Below are positions 28,644 to 38,432 of a DNA stretch of 64,000 nucleotides, in pieces. A program made the position numbers and the translations under genes. Within the stretch, counting starts at the first letter, position 1. Each line of letters opens with the position of its first letter. Source of the DNA: Bartonella sp. CM31XJBT (GTDB taxonomy: Bacteria; Pseudomonadota; Alphaproteobacteria; Rhizobiales; Rhizobiaceae); the NCBI RefSeq assembly GCF_028618555.1, contig NZ_JAQITD010000011.1:1-64000 (forward strand), written 5' to 3'. The notes beneath the pieces were generated by a model. It saw only the letters and a list, made by a program, of their open reading frames with translations, was not told the origin of the DNA and did no database searches.

Positions 28644-30527
28644 TTATTTTTTACGATTAACAACACTCATCTCATCTTCTTCACGCATTTTACGTAACTT
28701 TTCTTCAGCTTTCGTTGCTTCAAGCTGCTTATTCCACATTGAAGCATAGAGACCTTTCTTGCGTAAAAGCTCTGTATGCGTCCCATTTTCAATAATACGA
28801 CCACTTTTAAGAACTAAAATTTCATCAGCATTGATAACAGTAGAAAGACGGTGAGCAATAATCAATGTTGTACGTCCACGGCTTACAATATCTAATGCTT
28901 GTTGAATTTCCTGTTCCGTCGCCGTATCAAGAGCCGCCGTTGCTTCATCTAGAATAAGAAGTGGGGGAGCTTTTAAAAGTGTCCGGGCAATAGCCACGCG
29001 TTGTTTTTCACCACCTGATAATTTGAGACCTCGCTCTCCTACCATAGACTGAAAACCTTCCGGTAAAATTTCAATAAATTTTGATATTTGTGCCATTTCA
29101 GCAGCTTTGCGCATCTCTTCATCTGTAGCACTTGGACGCCCATAGCAAATATTATAGGCAATTGTATCATTAAATAACACCGTATCTTGTGGGACCATGC
29201 CAATCGCTTCACGCAAACTCTTTTGTGTTACGTCACGAATATCCTGCCCGTCAATTGTGATAGAGCCCGCATCAACATCATAAAACCGAAAAAGCAACCG
29301 AGAAATAGTGGATTTACCGGCACCAGATGGACCAACAATGGCGACTGTTTTTCCTCCCGGAACTTTAAAATCAATATCTCTGAGAATCTGACGTCTCGAA
29401 TCGTAGGAAAACTTTACCTGATGAAAACAAATGGTCCCATCGCTTATCTCTAACGGTTTAGCATCCGATTTATCAACGATCTCCTTCTGAACATCTAAAA
29501 GATCAAACATTGCTTCAATATCCGTTAAACCTTGTCGAATATCACGATACATTGACCCAATAAAATTTAGTGGAATAGAAAGTTGCATTAAAAGCGCATT
29601 AATAAAAACAAAATCTCCTAAAGTTTGTGTCTTATAAAAAACTTCATAAGCTGACATCAGCATCATGATCGTCATTCCAATACCAAAGATAAGAGTCTGA
29701 CCAAAATTAAGCCAGCTTAACGATGTCCAAATCTTCGTTGCGGCTTTTTCATAACCTACCATAGAAGCATCAAATCGATCGGCTTCTAGAGTTTCATTAC
29801 CAAAATATTTGACCGTTTCAAAATTCAAAAGAGAATCAACAGCGCGAGTATTCGCCTCAGTATCCGCTGTATTCATTTTTTGTCGAATGCGAATACGCCA
29901 ATCACTCGCCTTAATGGTAAATAAGATATATAATCCAACCGTTGCAACAACGATGAGAAGATAATGCCACCCATAACTTATGTAAAATACCAGTGCCGTT
30001 AATATAAATTCTAAAACTGTCGGTACTGTACTAAGAATTGAAAATCTTACAATCGCTTCAATTCCTTTTGTTCCACGCTCAATCACACGAGAAAGCCCAC
30101 CTGTTCGGCGTTCCAAATGAAATCGCAAGGATAACTCATGCATATGTACAAAGGTTTTATAAGCTAATTGACGAACAGCGTATTGACCAACAGTGGCAAA
30201 CAGGGAATCGCGTAATTGATTTAATCCAGCCTGCATAATACGCGCGACATTGTATGCCAAAACGAGCATGATGGGAATAATCCAACTGGATGGGAACCAT
30301 TCAGGTAGCTGAAAGCTTGAATCAAGCACATTCGTAGAATATTTAAATAAATACGGTACAGATATGAGAACGAGCTTAGCCAAAACAAGATAAAATATTG
30401 CCCATAGCACACGCATTTTTAGATCACGCCGACCTACCGGCCACATATAGGGCCATAAATTGTAAAGTGTGTGCAGAGTCTTCCCTGTATCTGATGATAC
30501 AGTTTTTGTCATTTCATTGCGTTTCAT
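28644..30527 (-). CDS. ABC exporter of the Atm1/HMT1 (ABCB7) type
   Basis: A 627-residue half-transporter with an N-terminal six-helix membrane domain (about 40-340) and a C-terminal ATPase domain with Walker [12 protein letters not shown], signature LSGGEKQRVAIA and Walker B LLILDEATAALD. The membrane domain carries the Atm1-type motifs FHLERRTGGLSRVIERG and NFETVKYFGNE. Related proteins export glutathione-linked sulfur or metal compounds and support Fe-S metabolism or metal tolerance. It works as a homodimer. It lies as a single gene upstream of psd. Confidence 0.88.
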   Translation of the reverse strand: MKRNEMTKTVSSDTGKTLHTLYNLWPYMWPVGRRDLKMRVLWAIFYLVLAKLVLISVPYLFKYSTNVLDSSFQLPEWFPSSWIIPIMLVLAYNVARIMQAGLNQLRDSLFATVGQYAVRQLAYKTFVHMHELSLRFHLERRTGGLSRVIERGTKGIEAIVRFSILSTVPTVLEFILTALVFYISYGWHYLLIVVATVGLYILFTIKASDWRIRIRQKMNTADTEANTRAVDSLLNFETVKYFGNETLEADRFDASMVGYEKAATKIWTSLSWLNFGQTLIFGIGMTIMMLMSAYEVFYKTQTLGDFVFINALLMQLSIPLNFIGSMYRDIRQGLTDIEAMFDLLDVQKEIVDKSDAKPLEISDGTICFHQVKFSYDSRRQILRDIDFKVPGGKTVAIVGPSGAGKSTISRLLFRFYDVDAGSITIDGQDIRDVTQKSLREAIGMVPQDTVLFNDTIAYNICYGRPSATDEEMRKAAEMAQISKFIEILPEGFQSMVGERGLKLSGGEKQRVAIARTLLKAPPLLILDEATAALDTATEQEIQQALDIVSRGRTTLIIAHRLSTVINADEILVLKSGRIIENGTHTELLRKKGLYASMWNKQLEATKAEEKLRKMREEDEMSVVNRKK

Positions 30528-30641
30528 AAAGTCCTTACTTCTCTATCATCCGCACAAACAGGCAAAATACCCTCTGTGGTTATTTATAGATTTATCTCTT
30601 TATTATACTTCCAATAAGCTATACCTACCCGTTTTTTGAAG

Positions 30642-31316
30642 TTAGACTGTTTTTGAAAAAGGAACAAGAAATAATCCACTATACAATTTATTATTTTGAT
30701 CTGTATTTTCATACCACTCTGCTGCGAATAAACTTTCAACTTTTACATGTTTTTTTTTCAATTCTGCCTGAAGCCACTTTTTTGTTTTACCAATCTCTTT
30801 AAGTCCATCATCAATAACTTCACCATTTTCTATTAAAATCGTCGATTTCTTTCCCTCTTCCTTTTTAATGACAGTGCAATCACCATTGGTTTCCAAACGA
30901 ACAAAAGCAGCTTCATGTAAGTGACACCCTTTAAGACGTAACATCGTAATGAGATCATTAATATTGATCCCCAAGTTCTTAATCTTATCCATTTGGAAAA
31001 CTCCATCTAAAACTAATGTGACATTCCGCCCTGCAATAAGACGACGAAAAAAAACTGAATAACGTGCAATAAAATTAAAAGATGTAATCAGGGTTTGCCA
31101 GATGAGTAAAACAAGCAATAATTGAATGCTACTAATACTCTGATTATAAATAACGCCTCCAATAATACCTCCCATGACAAAATTACTGACCAAATCAACT
31201 GGTGTCATTTGACTAAGACTCCCCCGCCCCGTCGTTCTTAAAATAAATAAGAAGGCAACAAGACCTACAGCCAGCTTAAGCGCGATATATCCATAATGAT
31301 ATAAAAATTCCATCAT
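30642..31316 (-). CDS. DUF421 (YetF-like) membrane protein
   Basis: A 224-residue protein with three N-terminal membrane helices (about 8-85) and a cytosolic DUF421 domain. Family features are ILRTTGRGSLSQMTPVDLV and, in the soluble part, GRNVTLVLDGVFQ and LINDLITMLRLKG-like sequence (residues about 118-132). YetF-type proteins are widespread and their role is not firmly known, though some relatives affect spore germination or stress. It lies 36 bases downstream of cysS and is probably co-transcribed. Confidence 0.8.
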   Translation of the reverse strand: MMEFLYHYGYIALKLAVGLVAFLFILRTTGRGSLSQMTPVDLVSNFVMGGIIGGVIYNQSISSIQLLLVLLIWQTLITSFNFIARYSVFFRRLIAGRNVTLVLDGVFQMDKIKNLGININDLITMLRLKGCHLHEAAFVRLETNGDCTVIKKEEGKKSTILIENGEVIDDGLKEIGKTKKWLQAELKKKHVKVESLFAAEWYENTDQNNKLYSGLFLVPFSKTV

Positions 31317-31352
31317 ATTCTCCTTTTTTATGGAGCTGCTGGAATAGAGACA

Positions 31353-32861
31353 TTAGTGTCGCTTTATTTCCCACACAGTTATGCGCTCACCACTCTGCGG
31401 ATCCTTACTGTCTTTTAAAAGAACCCCCTCGGCTGCAAGCTCATCACGAATTGTATCCGCAGCTTCCCACTCTTTATTATGGATAAGTCTTAGTCTTTCG
31501 GCAATGCGCTGATCAATAAATTTTGTATCAAGGAAAGTTTTTCTCATAAATAATGGGCAGTCTATTCCTTTAATCCATTCTTGTCTTAACAGTCCTAATA
31601 AATTCATCCCATTTACAAGAGCCAAAGCATTTCCTTCTTTATAAAATTTTCGCAAAAGAGTCAGTGCTTTTGGAGTATTAAGATCATCACTAAGTGCATC
31701 TATCAAAGTATCATCAATTGCTTCATTGTTTTTCATCTCACTCTTTTTGCTGCGAAGCCATTTATACCAACGATACAGTTCGCTGCTCGATTGTATTAAA
31801 CGCTGTGCAGTCCAATTTAATGGTTCACGATAATGCGTTTGCAACATCGAAAAACGCGCAGACAAACCAGCCCAATTTTGCTTCATTTCATCGGTCAAAA
31901 TACCATTAAGCTCCAAAAAATTATTCTCTAAAACAGAACGAATAGTTATGAAATTGCCAAAGCTTTTCGACATCTTTTTGCCTTCAACTTGTAAAAAACC
32001 ATTATGCATCCAAAAATTAGCCATTCGCTCCGTCCCAAAAGCTGAACAACTTTGTGCAATCTCATTTTCATGATGAGGAAAAATTAAATCAATTCCACCA
32101 CCATGGATATCAAAAACATTGGCGGTCGGATCATCACAGGTTAAACCACCGCCATAGGGCGCTAATAACTTTGCCATTGACATTGCAGAACATTCAATAT
32201 GCCAACCTGGACGACCTAAAACAGGAATTCCGCCCGGTGATTCCCAACCTGGTTCTCCTTCCACAGAAGGCTTCCATAAAACAAAATCCATCTCTTCCCT
32301 TTTATAAGCAGCAACATCGATACGCGCCCCCGCCCTCATTTCATCTAAAGAACGATTTGCAAATGCCCCATAATAGGGAGGATTTTTTATGCTACTTACA
32401 GAAAACAATATATGATTTTCCGCTTTATAAGCGTGCCCCTTTTCAAGCAATCTTTCAATTAAAGAGCGCATTTCCTCTAAATGCTCGGTTGCGCGCGGCT
32501 GGCTGGTTGGCAAAAGACAACCAAGTGCTATTGTATCTTGCTGAAACTGAGAATATGTACGTTCTGTTAATTGACGAATAGCATCATTCAATGACAAGTT
32601 TGGATATTCGCAAGCTGCTCGTGCATTAATTTTATCATCAACATCTGTAATATTACGTGCATATAGAACACGCTCATTACCATAAACATGACGCAATAAA
32701 CGAAATAAAATATCAAAAACAATGACAGGGCGTGCATTTCCTATATGCGCATAATCATAAACTGTCGGACCACAAACATAAAGACGTACTCTTGTCGCAT
32801 CTATTGGTGTAAAATTTTCTTTTTTACGTGTCAGCGTATTATAAAATCGCAACTCTTTCAT
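31353..32861 (-). CDS. cysS: Cysteinyl-tRNA synthetase
   Basis: A 502-residue class I aminoacyl-tRNA synthetase that charges tRNA-Cys. The HIGH motif is [11 protein letters not shown], the KMSKS motif is [11 protein letters not shown], and zinc-binding residues include Cys28 (YVCGPTVYD), WHIECSAM and the [13 protein letters not shown]is pair. The C-terminal region (about 400-502) carries the DALR-type and anticodon-binding helices. A long antisense frame inside it is a shadow. It is divergent from the TIGR02301-type gene. Confidence 0.97.
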   Translation of the reverse strand: MKELRFYNTLTRKKENFTPIDATRVRLYVCGPTVYDYAHIGNARPVIVFDILFRLLRHVYGNERVLYARNITDVDDKINARAACEYPNLSLNDAIRQLTERTYSQFQQDTIALGCLLPTSQPRATEHLEEMRSLIERLLEKGHAYKAENHILFSVSSIKNPPYYGAFANRSLDEMRAGARIDVAAYKREEMDFVLWKPSVEGEPGWESPGGIPVLGRPGWHIECSAMSMAKLLAPYGGGLTCDDPTANVFDIHGGGIDLIFPHHENEIAQSCSAFGTERMANFWMHNGFLQVEGKKMSKSFGNFITIRSVLENNFLELNGILTDEMKQNWAGLSARFSMLQTHYREPLNWTAQRLIQSSSELYRWYKWLRSKKSEMKNNEAIDDTLIDALSDDLNTPKALTLLRKFYKEGNALALVNGMNLLGLLRQEWIKGIDCPLFMRKTFLDTKFIDQRIAERLRLIHNKEWEAADTIRDELAAEGVLLKDSKDPQSGERITVWEIKRH

Positions 32862-33360
32862 TTATTGACTCCATGGACGATATTATGCACCGATCCTTTT
32901 AGATGTATCTTATCTCAAATTATTGTATTACGCTGTTTAGGCTAAAAACTTTTATCTTATAGTAAATTCTTCTTACCATTTTCCCATTGTATTCACGGCT
33001 GTATCCATCATTTATCATAAAAATAATCTATTTTATTTGATTGGACAAAAGCGTTCTATCATTAGAAATGCTTTCCCTCCTTAAAGAAAACGAGCTTAGA
33101 AAAAATTCTATAGGTAATACAATATAAATCTATGTGAAAAATAGATAGTTTGCAGAAAGAAAATCTTAAATTTTAAACTACACAAAGCTTCATCAGTATT
33201 TTCAATATTCCACAATGGGTTCCTTACTGCCTCTTACGCCCTATATTTTATAATCAATAATTGAGAATAATGTAGCAAATTAACTCTATTTTTTACACCG
33301 TTCTCATGACAAAATTATTTTATCTTTACAGAGTTTTATTCAAAGAAAGCAATAAAAATA
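32862..33360. other. Divergent gap between cysS and the TIGR02301-type gene
   Basis: About 500 AT-rich bases separating two divergent genes. I see no coding frame or clear repeat. It should contain both promoters, but none stands out above the AT background. Confidence 0.45.
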
Positions 33361-33729
33361 ATGCGTAATAGATTGATGAACATCATTATTTTAATATTTC
33401 TTGTCATTTCAATGCCAACCTTTGCACAACAATCTCCACCTTATGAAAAAAAATTACTCCGACTAGCAGAAATTTTGGGATCATTGCATTCTCTCCAAAA
33501 TCTTTGCGAGCCTCCAACAAACCAATGGTATGACTATATGAATGCACTGATTGAAGCAGAACACCCCATTCCACAAAGACGTGCTTATTTTTATGAAGCG
33601 TTTAATGAAGCGTATCGTGCTTTCTCAGAAAATTATCATCATTGTACACAAGAAGCCATTGAAGCCAATCAAAGATACATTGAGGAAGGAAGAATTTTAT
33701 CTGAAAACCTCCTCATGTATTATAAATAA
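33361..33729 (+). CDS. TIGR02301-type exported protein
   Basis: A 122-residue protein with a cleavable signal peptide (IIILIFLVISMPTFAQQ). The mature part, beginning PPYEKKLLRLAEILGSLHSLQNLCE, is helical with two cysteines (near NLCEPP and HHCTQ) that could form a disulfide. This matches the TIGR02301 family, which occurs in Hyphomicrobiales next to cysS. Function is unknown, and the location is presumably periplasmic. Recognition is from memory of the family pattern and context. Confidence 0.75.
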   Translation: MRNRLMNIIILIFLVISMPTFAQQSPPYEKKLLRLAEILGSLHSLQNLCEPPTNQWYDYMNALIEAEHPIPQRRAYFYEAFNEAYRAFSENYHHCTQEAIEANQRYIEEGRILSENLLMYYK

Positions 33730-34148
33730 TTAATCTATACAAAAAGTATCTCTCTCAATTTTAGTGGTATCAATGATACTCCTTTCACAAATGCGGGGAG
33801 CAATAAACCAGCTCTGAAAATAGAGAGACGTTTAAAGAATAATGTCTCGATACGCTTTTATTCGTATGAGCGCCTTTTTCCCCATACAAAATCGCTCTTT
33901 GGCTTCCTCCCCACACCTCAAAGGACGAAGATTTTTAACTAAATTTGCTCTGTAAATAATCTAGGTTCTTGTTGAACAAGGTTCCTCTTGGCTTCTAACG
34001 CATGTAATTTGCTGCATAGTTTCTACAAACAAGCCTAAGAATATTCACCACGCATTAAAAAACACTTATGTATCAAAGAGGCTGACATACCCTATATCAC
34101 CACTCTAAAAGAGGGTATTTTACGGCATGCTTATAATTTTTAATCTGT
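33730..34148. other. Gap with a probable gene relic between TIGR02301-type gene and pyrC
   Basis: About 420 bases with no intact gene. On the minus strand, 33939-34055 reads as protein-like sequence (KLHALEAKRNLVQQEP then RLFTEQI and a stop) preceded by two in-frame stops, suggesting a decayed gene end. A G/C-mixed block near 33880-33930 is unexplained. Confidence 0.4.
33939..34055 (-). pseudogene. Unidentified coding relic with in-frame stops
   Basis: From an ATG at 34055 the frame reads MRGEYS, stop, ACL, stop, then 26 residues of natural-looking sequence ending in PRLFTEQI and a TAG. The polar, helix-prone composition differs from the surrounding AT-rich filler. I cannot name the family. 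It may be the end of a gene lost between pyrC and the TIGR02301-type gene, or chance. Confidence 0.2.
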
Positions 34149-35483
34149 TTACACCAAAGTTTCCATAAATTTAACAGGCTCTCCTTGTGAAGGTGTGACA
34201 ATTTCACCTTCCCACATAACCCGCATACCACGGATAATAGTCCCAACAGGCCAACCTTTAACTTTTTGACCATCATAAGGTGTCCAACCGGCGCGAGAAC
34301 CAATTAAGCTATTCGTAATAATTTCTTCTCTCTTAAGATCAACAATGGTTAAATCAGCATCAAACCCAACAGCAATGCGCCCTTTACAGCTTATACCAAA
34401 AATACGACTAGGGCCATGTGAAGTGAGATCAACAAAACGTTCAAGAGATATTTTTCCTGCATTCACATGTGTCAACATAATTGCTGCTGTTGTTTGCACG
34501 CCTGTCATACCTGAAGGTGAAGAGGGATAAGGTTGAAGTTTTTCTTCAAGAGTATGAGGCGCATGATCTGAGCCTAAGACATCAATTATTCCTTGTTGAA
34601 CACCGTACCAAAGAGCTTCACGGTGGCGCAATTCACGAATAGGCGGATTCATCTGAATTAATGTACCAAACTTCTTATAATCATCAGCCGTGAGTGTCAA
34701 ATGATGTTGTGTCACTTCAATTGTTGCAACATCCTTATGTTTTTTTAGAAAATCAATTTCTTCTTCTGTCGAAAGATGTAACACATGAATGCGAGCCTTC
34801 GTCTCATGAGCAATTTTTACCAAACGCTGCGTACATTTTAATGCCGCAACTTCATCACGCCAAATCGGATGTGACGATGCATCACCTTCAATACGCAATA
34901 TTTTACGCTCTTTGAGCCTCGCCTCATCTTCAGAATGAAAAGCCGCACGACGGCGTGTATTCTTCAAAACAAGGCGTACACTTTCATCATCATCAACCAA
35001 AAGATTACCGGTAGAGGACCCCATAAAGACTTTAATTCCAGCCGCACCAGGAAGTCTTTCTAATTCAGACAATTCATGAGCATTTTCACGCGTTCCTCCA
35101 ACCCAAAATGCAAAATCACAATGCATTCGATGAAATGCGCGTTGAACCTTATCGCTTAATGTTTCTTCTGATGTTGTCAATGGACTGGTATTAGGCATTT
35201 CAAAAACTGCCGTAACCCCCCCTAACACAGCAGAATACGAGCCACTTTCCAAATCCTCCTTATATTCATTTCCTGGTTCACGAAAATGCACTTGGCTATC
35301 AATAATTCCTGGTAAAATATGAAGCCCCGTACAATCAATGACCTCACTAGCCGATGCACATGTAAGATCGCCTATTTCAGCAATACGACCATTTGTAATA
35401 CCAATATCACGCTTGCTTCTTCCATCATGATTCACAAGTGTTGCACCTTTAAAAATTGTATCAAATGTTTTAAACATAACCAC
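34149..35483 (-). CDS. pyrC: Dihydroorotase (class I, alphaproteobacterial QxH type)
   Basis: A 444-residue amidohydrolase, probably dihydroorotase, which closes carbamoyl-aspartate to dihydroorotate in pyrimidine synthesis. Visible metal-site elements are the carbamylatable Lys in GIKVFMGSS, His in AAFHSEDE, His in IHVLHLSTEEE and Asp in LGSDHAPHT. The usual first histidine of the HxH motif is glutamine (IDSQVHFREPG). As I recall it, this Q also occurs in close alphaproteobacterial homologues, so it is likely a family variant and not decay. Other amidohydrolase activities (allantoinase, hydantoinase) cannot be excluded. pyrE lies elsewhere in the window. Confidence 0.85.
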   Translation of the reverse strand: MVMFKTFDTIFKGATLVNHDGRSKRDIGITNGRIAEIGDLTCASASEVIDCTGLHILPGIIDSQVHFREPGNEYKEDLESGSYSAVLGGVTAVFEMPNTSPLTTSEETLSDKVQRAFHRMHCDFAFWVGGTRENAHELSELERLPGAAGIKVFMGSSTGNLLVDDDESVRLVLKNTRRRAAFHSEDEARLKERKILRIEGDASSHPIWRDEVAALKCTQRLVKIAHETKARIHVLHLSTEEEIDFLKKHKDVATIEVTQHHLTLTADDYKKFGTLIQMNPPIRELRHREALWYGVQQGIIDVLGSDHAPHTLEEKLQPYPSSPSGMTGVQTTAAIMLTHVNAGKISLERFVDLTSHGPSRIFGISCKGRIAVGFDADLTIVDLKREEIITNSLIGSRAGWTPYDGQKVKGWPVGTIIRGMRVMWEGEIVTPSQGEPVKFMETLV

Positions 35484-35541
35484 GCTCCTTACATATTGCT
35501 CACTTATCGATTATGTAACTTTGAGCAGAAAGGCAAGAACC

Positions 35542-36414
35542 ATGATTAAAAAACAAAATGCCATTTGCTTAAAAAACCGCGGGCTTATTCAAATTACAGG
35601 CGAAGAAGCAACAGATTTTCTACAATCCCTGATCACGACAGATGTAAAAAAAATCAGTCCACAGGAACTTTTCCCTGGAGCCCTTTTATCCCCACAAGGA
35701 AAGGTTCTTGCTGATTTTCTTATCGGAAAAAAAGAAGATGGTTACCTGATTGATATCAGGATGCCTTTAGCTGATACGCTCCATAAGCGTCTGTTGCTCT
35801 ATAAGCTGCGCAAAAAAGTAGAAATTACACAACCATCCCAAGAGCTTGTTACAGTTTCTTTGAATAATGAATCAGATGCTTTAAATTTTGATTCAAGTTT
35901 TGTTGATAAACGCTTCCCACAACAAGAAAAAATAATACGAATCTATAGCAAAAAACCTTTTTTAACTTCAGAATATCATGACACATGGAATCGATTGCGT
36001 ATCCGTTATGCAATTGCGGAAAGTGGTCAAGACTATGAAGTTGGCAAAGTCTTTCCTCATGATATTAATTACGATCAAATCAATGGACTTGCATTCAATA
36101 AAGGATGTTATATTGGACAAGAAATTGTTTCACGAATGCACCACCGCCGTGCAGCACGTCGCCGTATTTTTATTGTAAAAGGCCAGTGTGAATTAACCCC
36201 TCAATCTAGCATTGAAGCAGAAACAAAAGTAATTGGCTACTTGGGAACATGTGTAGAAAATGAGGCTCTTGCTTTAATGCGTATTGACCACGTCAAAGAT
36301 GCTATGGATCATAACATCCCCTTTACTGTAAAAAACATTCCTGTCACTATAAGCATTGCTGAAAATATGAATTTTACCTTTCCTGAAAATACTATAGAAA
36401 ACACTCATGGCTAA
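35542..36414 (+). CDS. ygfZ: Folate-binding YgfZ/GcvT-like protein
   Basis: A 290-residue protein with the hallmark KGCYIGQE motif (near residue 195), preceded by an N-terminal barrel-type GcvT-like domain (GLIQITGEEATDFLQSLITT, GKVLADFLI). YgfZ/IBA57 proteins bind tetrahydrofolate and assist maturation or repair of certain 4Fe-4S enzymes. The ATG at 35542 has AGAAAGGC upstream and is preferred over a TTG at 35521. It overlaps the HD-domain gene by eight bases and is divergent from pyrC. Confidence 0.93.
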   Translation: MIKKQNAICLKNRGLIQITGEEATDFLQSLITTDVKKISPQELFPGALLSPQGKVLADFLIGKKEDGYLIDIRMPLADTLHKRLLLYKLRKKVEITQPSQELVTVSLNNESDALNFDSSFVDKRFPQQEKIIRIYSKKPFLTSEYHDTWNRLRIRYAIAESGQDYEVGKVFPHDINYDQINGLAFNKGCYIGQEIVSRMHHRRAARRRIFIVKGQCELTPQSSIEAETKVIGYLGTCVENEALALMRIDHVKDAMDHNIPFTVKNIPVTISIAENMNFTFPENTIENTHG

Positions 36415-37024
36415 AGCTGAATTATTAAAAAATGGAGAAGCCCGCGCTTGGCAAAGAATGCTCTCTGGAAGGCGACTTGATCTTCTCAACCCTTCTCCTT
36501 TTGATGTTGAAATTGAAGATATTGCCCATGGACTTTCTCGCGTGGCACGTTGGAACGGTCAAACACGAGGAGAGCATGCCTATTCTGTTGCACAACATTC
36601 ACTTTTGGTTGAACAAATATTTCAAAAACTTTTTCCACAATCGGGAAGCAACGAATGTCTTTATGCCCTTCTTCATGATGCTCCAGAATATGTCATCGGC
36701 GATATGATTTCCCCTTTTAAAGCTGTCATAGGAAAACAATATGAACGCGTTGAAAAACGCATCCAAGATGCTATCCACATGCGCTTTTCTCTTCCCGTTG
36801 CTCTTTCTCAAAAACTTTTAAAAAAAATTAAACAAGCCGACCGTATTGCTGCCTATTATGAAGCGATTACGCTTGCTGGATTTAATACAGAAGAAGCCCT
36901 TCGCTATTTTGGCTCTCCCAATAATATTCTACCCGATGATCTTAATTTATCCCCCTATTCTACACAACACATTGAAAACGCATTTTTAACGCGCTTTAAT
37001 GACTTGGATGCCCAAAGATTATAG
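36407..37024 (+). CDS. HD-domain phosphohydrolase (YfbR-like)
   Basis: A 205-residue soluble protein with an HD phosphohydrolase core: histidines in GEHAYSVAQHS, the HD pair in LLHDAPEYVIGD, and Asp in KQADRIAAYYEA. The layout is like YfbR-type 5'-nucleotidases acting on deoxynucleoside monophosphates, which can support thymidylate supply. It overlaps ygfZ by eight bases, so translation is likely coupled. The substrate is inferred from the family only. Confidence 0.85.
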   Translation: MAKAELLKNGEARAWQRMLSGRRLDLLNPSPFDVEIEDIAHGLSRVARWNGQTRGEHAYSVAQHSLLVEQIFQKLFPQSGSNECLYALLHDAPEYVIGDMISPFKAVIGKQYERVEKRIQDAIHMRFSLPVALSQKLLKKIKQADRIAAYYEAITLAGFNTEEALRYFGSPNNILPDDLNLSPYSTQHIENAFLTRFNDLDAQRL

Positions 37025-37234
37025 ACTCTTCGCATTGTTGATTCCTTGTCATTACAGAATCATCACACTGACTTATAATAATAATTCATTGTTTTTTCAT
37101 TTTGAATGAGAGCTCCTAATATCGTAAGCTTCACTCATTTCAAATCTGTTTATATTGAATCAATCAAAATCATTCTCTTGCACACCACAAGTGGGGCTGG
37201 CGTGTAGATAAAACTTTTTAAAGAAAGAATTAAA
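37025..37234. other. Short gap preceding integrase relic
   Basis: About 210 AT-rich bases after the HD-domain gene. It contains CACACC and GGCGTGT inverted blocks near 37180-37205, which might be attachment-site debris, but no tRNA gene was found. Confidence 0.3.
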
Positions 37235-37551
37235 ATGCTTCTTATGAACCATCTCAAGTGCTAAGCGCTGTCGCAACATTGAAAATTGGCAAAGTGCGTG
37301 ATGATGCCGGCTTGCTCTCTTATGAAGCGTAAAGACGGGAGTGCTCTATAAATTTTATACACTTCATAAGGGACTTACCACTATACTATTCACGAACGCC
37401 GTCGCGAAATAGGATTGGGTACCTTAAGAAAGCTTTCTTTAAAAAAGCACGTGAATTAGCGACCCAATGGCGTTCTGTTTTGCATGAGAGGCGTGACTTC
37501 ATTAAAGAAATGGAAAAAATCACAGTTCAAATTGCATACAAAATATATTAA
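37235..37551 (+). pseudogene. Degenerate tyrosine-type integrase, N-terminal arm-binding part
   Basis: Pieces of one protein are spread over different frames. The segments LSAVATLKIGKVRDDAGLL, then KDGSAL, then TIHERRREIGLGTLRKL and SLKKARELATQWRSVLHE match the N-terminal DUF4102 arm-type DNA-binding domain of P4-like phage integrases (for example GKVRDDAGL and ..RREIGLGTLRKLSLKKAR). Frameshifts and stops (near 37260, 37324, 37355) interrupt it, and the catalytic C-terminal domain with the RHRY residues is missing: the frame stops at 37551. This is the scar of an integrative element that inserted between the HD-domain gene and panB. Confidence 0.75.
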
Positions 37552-37616
37552 AAATGCACATTCATTATCAAAATAACAAATGTTCTCTTGTCAAACCTTT
37601 CATCTTAAACTGAAGT

Positions 37617-38432
37617 TTATTTTAGTTTATAAACTTCATTATCCGCTGGGAAAGAACGAGATGTGACATCCTCTGCATAATTCTTTATTGCAGTTTCCAT
37701 GGCTTGTTCAAGGTCTCCATAACGGCGTACAAATTTTGGCACATGAGAACCATAGCCCAACATATCTTCCATAACCAATACTTGCCCATCACATTGATTG
37801 GACGCCCCTATACCGATCGTAGGGATAGAAAGCTTATCTGTCAGTTTCACCGCTAAAGGTTCGACCATTGCTTCTAAAACAACAGCAAAAGCACCTGCCT
37901 CTTCAATCGCTGCTCCATCTGCTTCAATTCTTTGCCAATCATTCTCCTTGCGTCCTTGTGTTTTAAAACCACCAAAACGATTCATTGCTTGGGGTGTAAG
38001 ACCGATATGCCCCATCACTGGAATGCCACGTTTACACAAAAAATCTATTGTTTCGGCTATATAAACGCCCCCTTCAAGCTTAACTGCACCACACCCCGTT
38101 TGTGCAAGAATGCGCGATGCATTTAAAAAAGCTTGCTCTGGACTTTCCTCATAAGAACCAAAAGGCATATCAATAACAACAAGAGCTTTTTGAGATCCAC
38201 GCACCACGGCTTTCCCGTGTGAAATCATCATATCTAAATTAACAGGAAGCGTTGTCTCAAACCCATACACAACCATCCCAACGCTATCACCAACCAAAAG
38301 GATATCGCAATATGGATCAGCAATCCGCGCAGTATAAGCTTGATAAGCTGTTAAAGAAACAATTGGCTGTTGTCCCTTTCTTGCACGTATTTCGGAAGAT
38401 GTTATACGCTTTACGGTTTTATGTACACTCAT
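37617..38432 (-). CDS. panB: 3-methyl-2-oxobutanoate hydroxymethyltransferase
   Basis: A 271-residue TIM-barrel enzyme that makes ketopantoate from 2-oxoisovalerate and methylene-tetrahydrofolate in pantothenate and CoA synthesis. It shows the metal-binding [34 protein letters not shown] and MGHIGLTPQ motifs plus [15 protein letters not shown]. It overlaps panC by four bases, forming the last step of a panC-panB transcript. The integrase relic lies directly downstream. Confidence 0.97.
   Translation of the reverse strand: MSVHKTVKRITSSEIRARKGQQPIVSLTAYQAYTARIADPYCDILLVGDSVGMVVYGFETTLPVNLDMMISHGKAVVRGSQKALVVIDMPFGSYEESPEQAFLNASRILAQTGCGAVKLEGGVYIAETIDFLCKRGIPVMGHIGLTPQAMNRFGGFKTQGRKENDWQRIEADGAAIEEAGAFAVVLEAMVEPLAVKLTDKLSIPTIGIGASNQCDGQVLVMEDMLGYGSHVPKFVRRYGDLEQAMETAIKNYAEDVTSRSFPADNEVYKLK

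Noticed and set aside
32054-32581. 175-residue frame antisense to cysS
   Set aside because: Lies wholly inside the well-supported cysS gene; Gln/His-rich shadow of its reverse strand.
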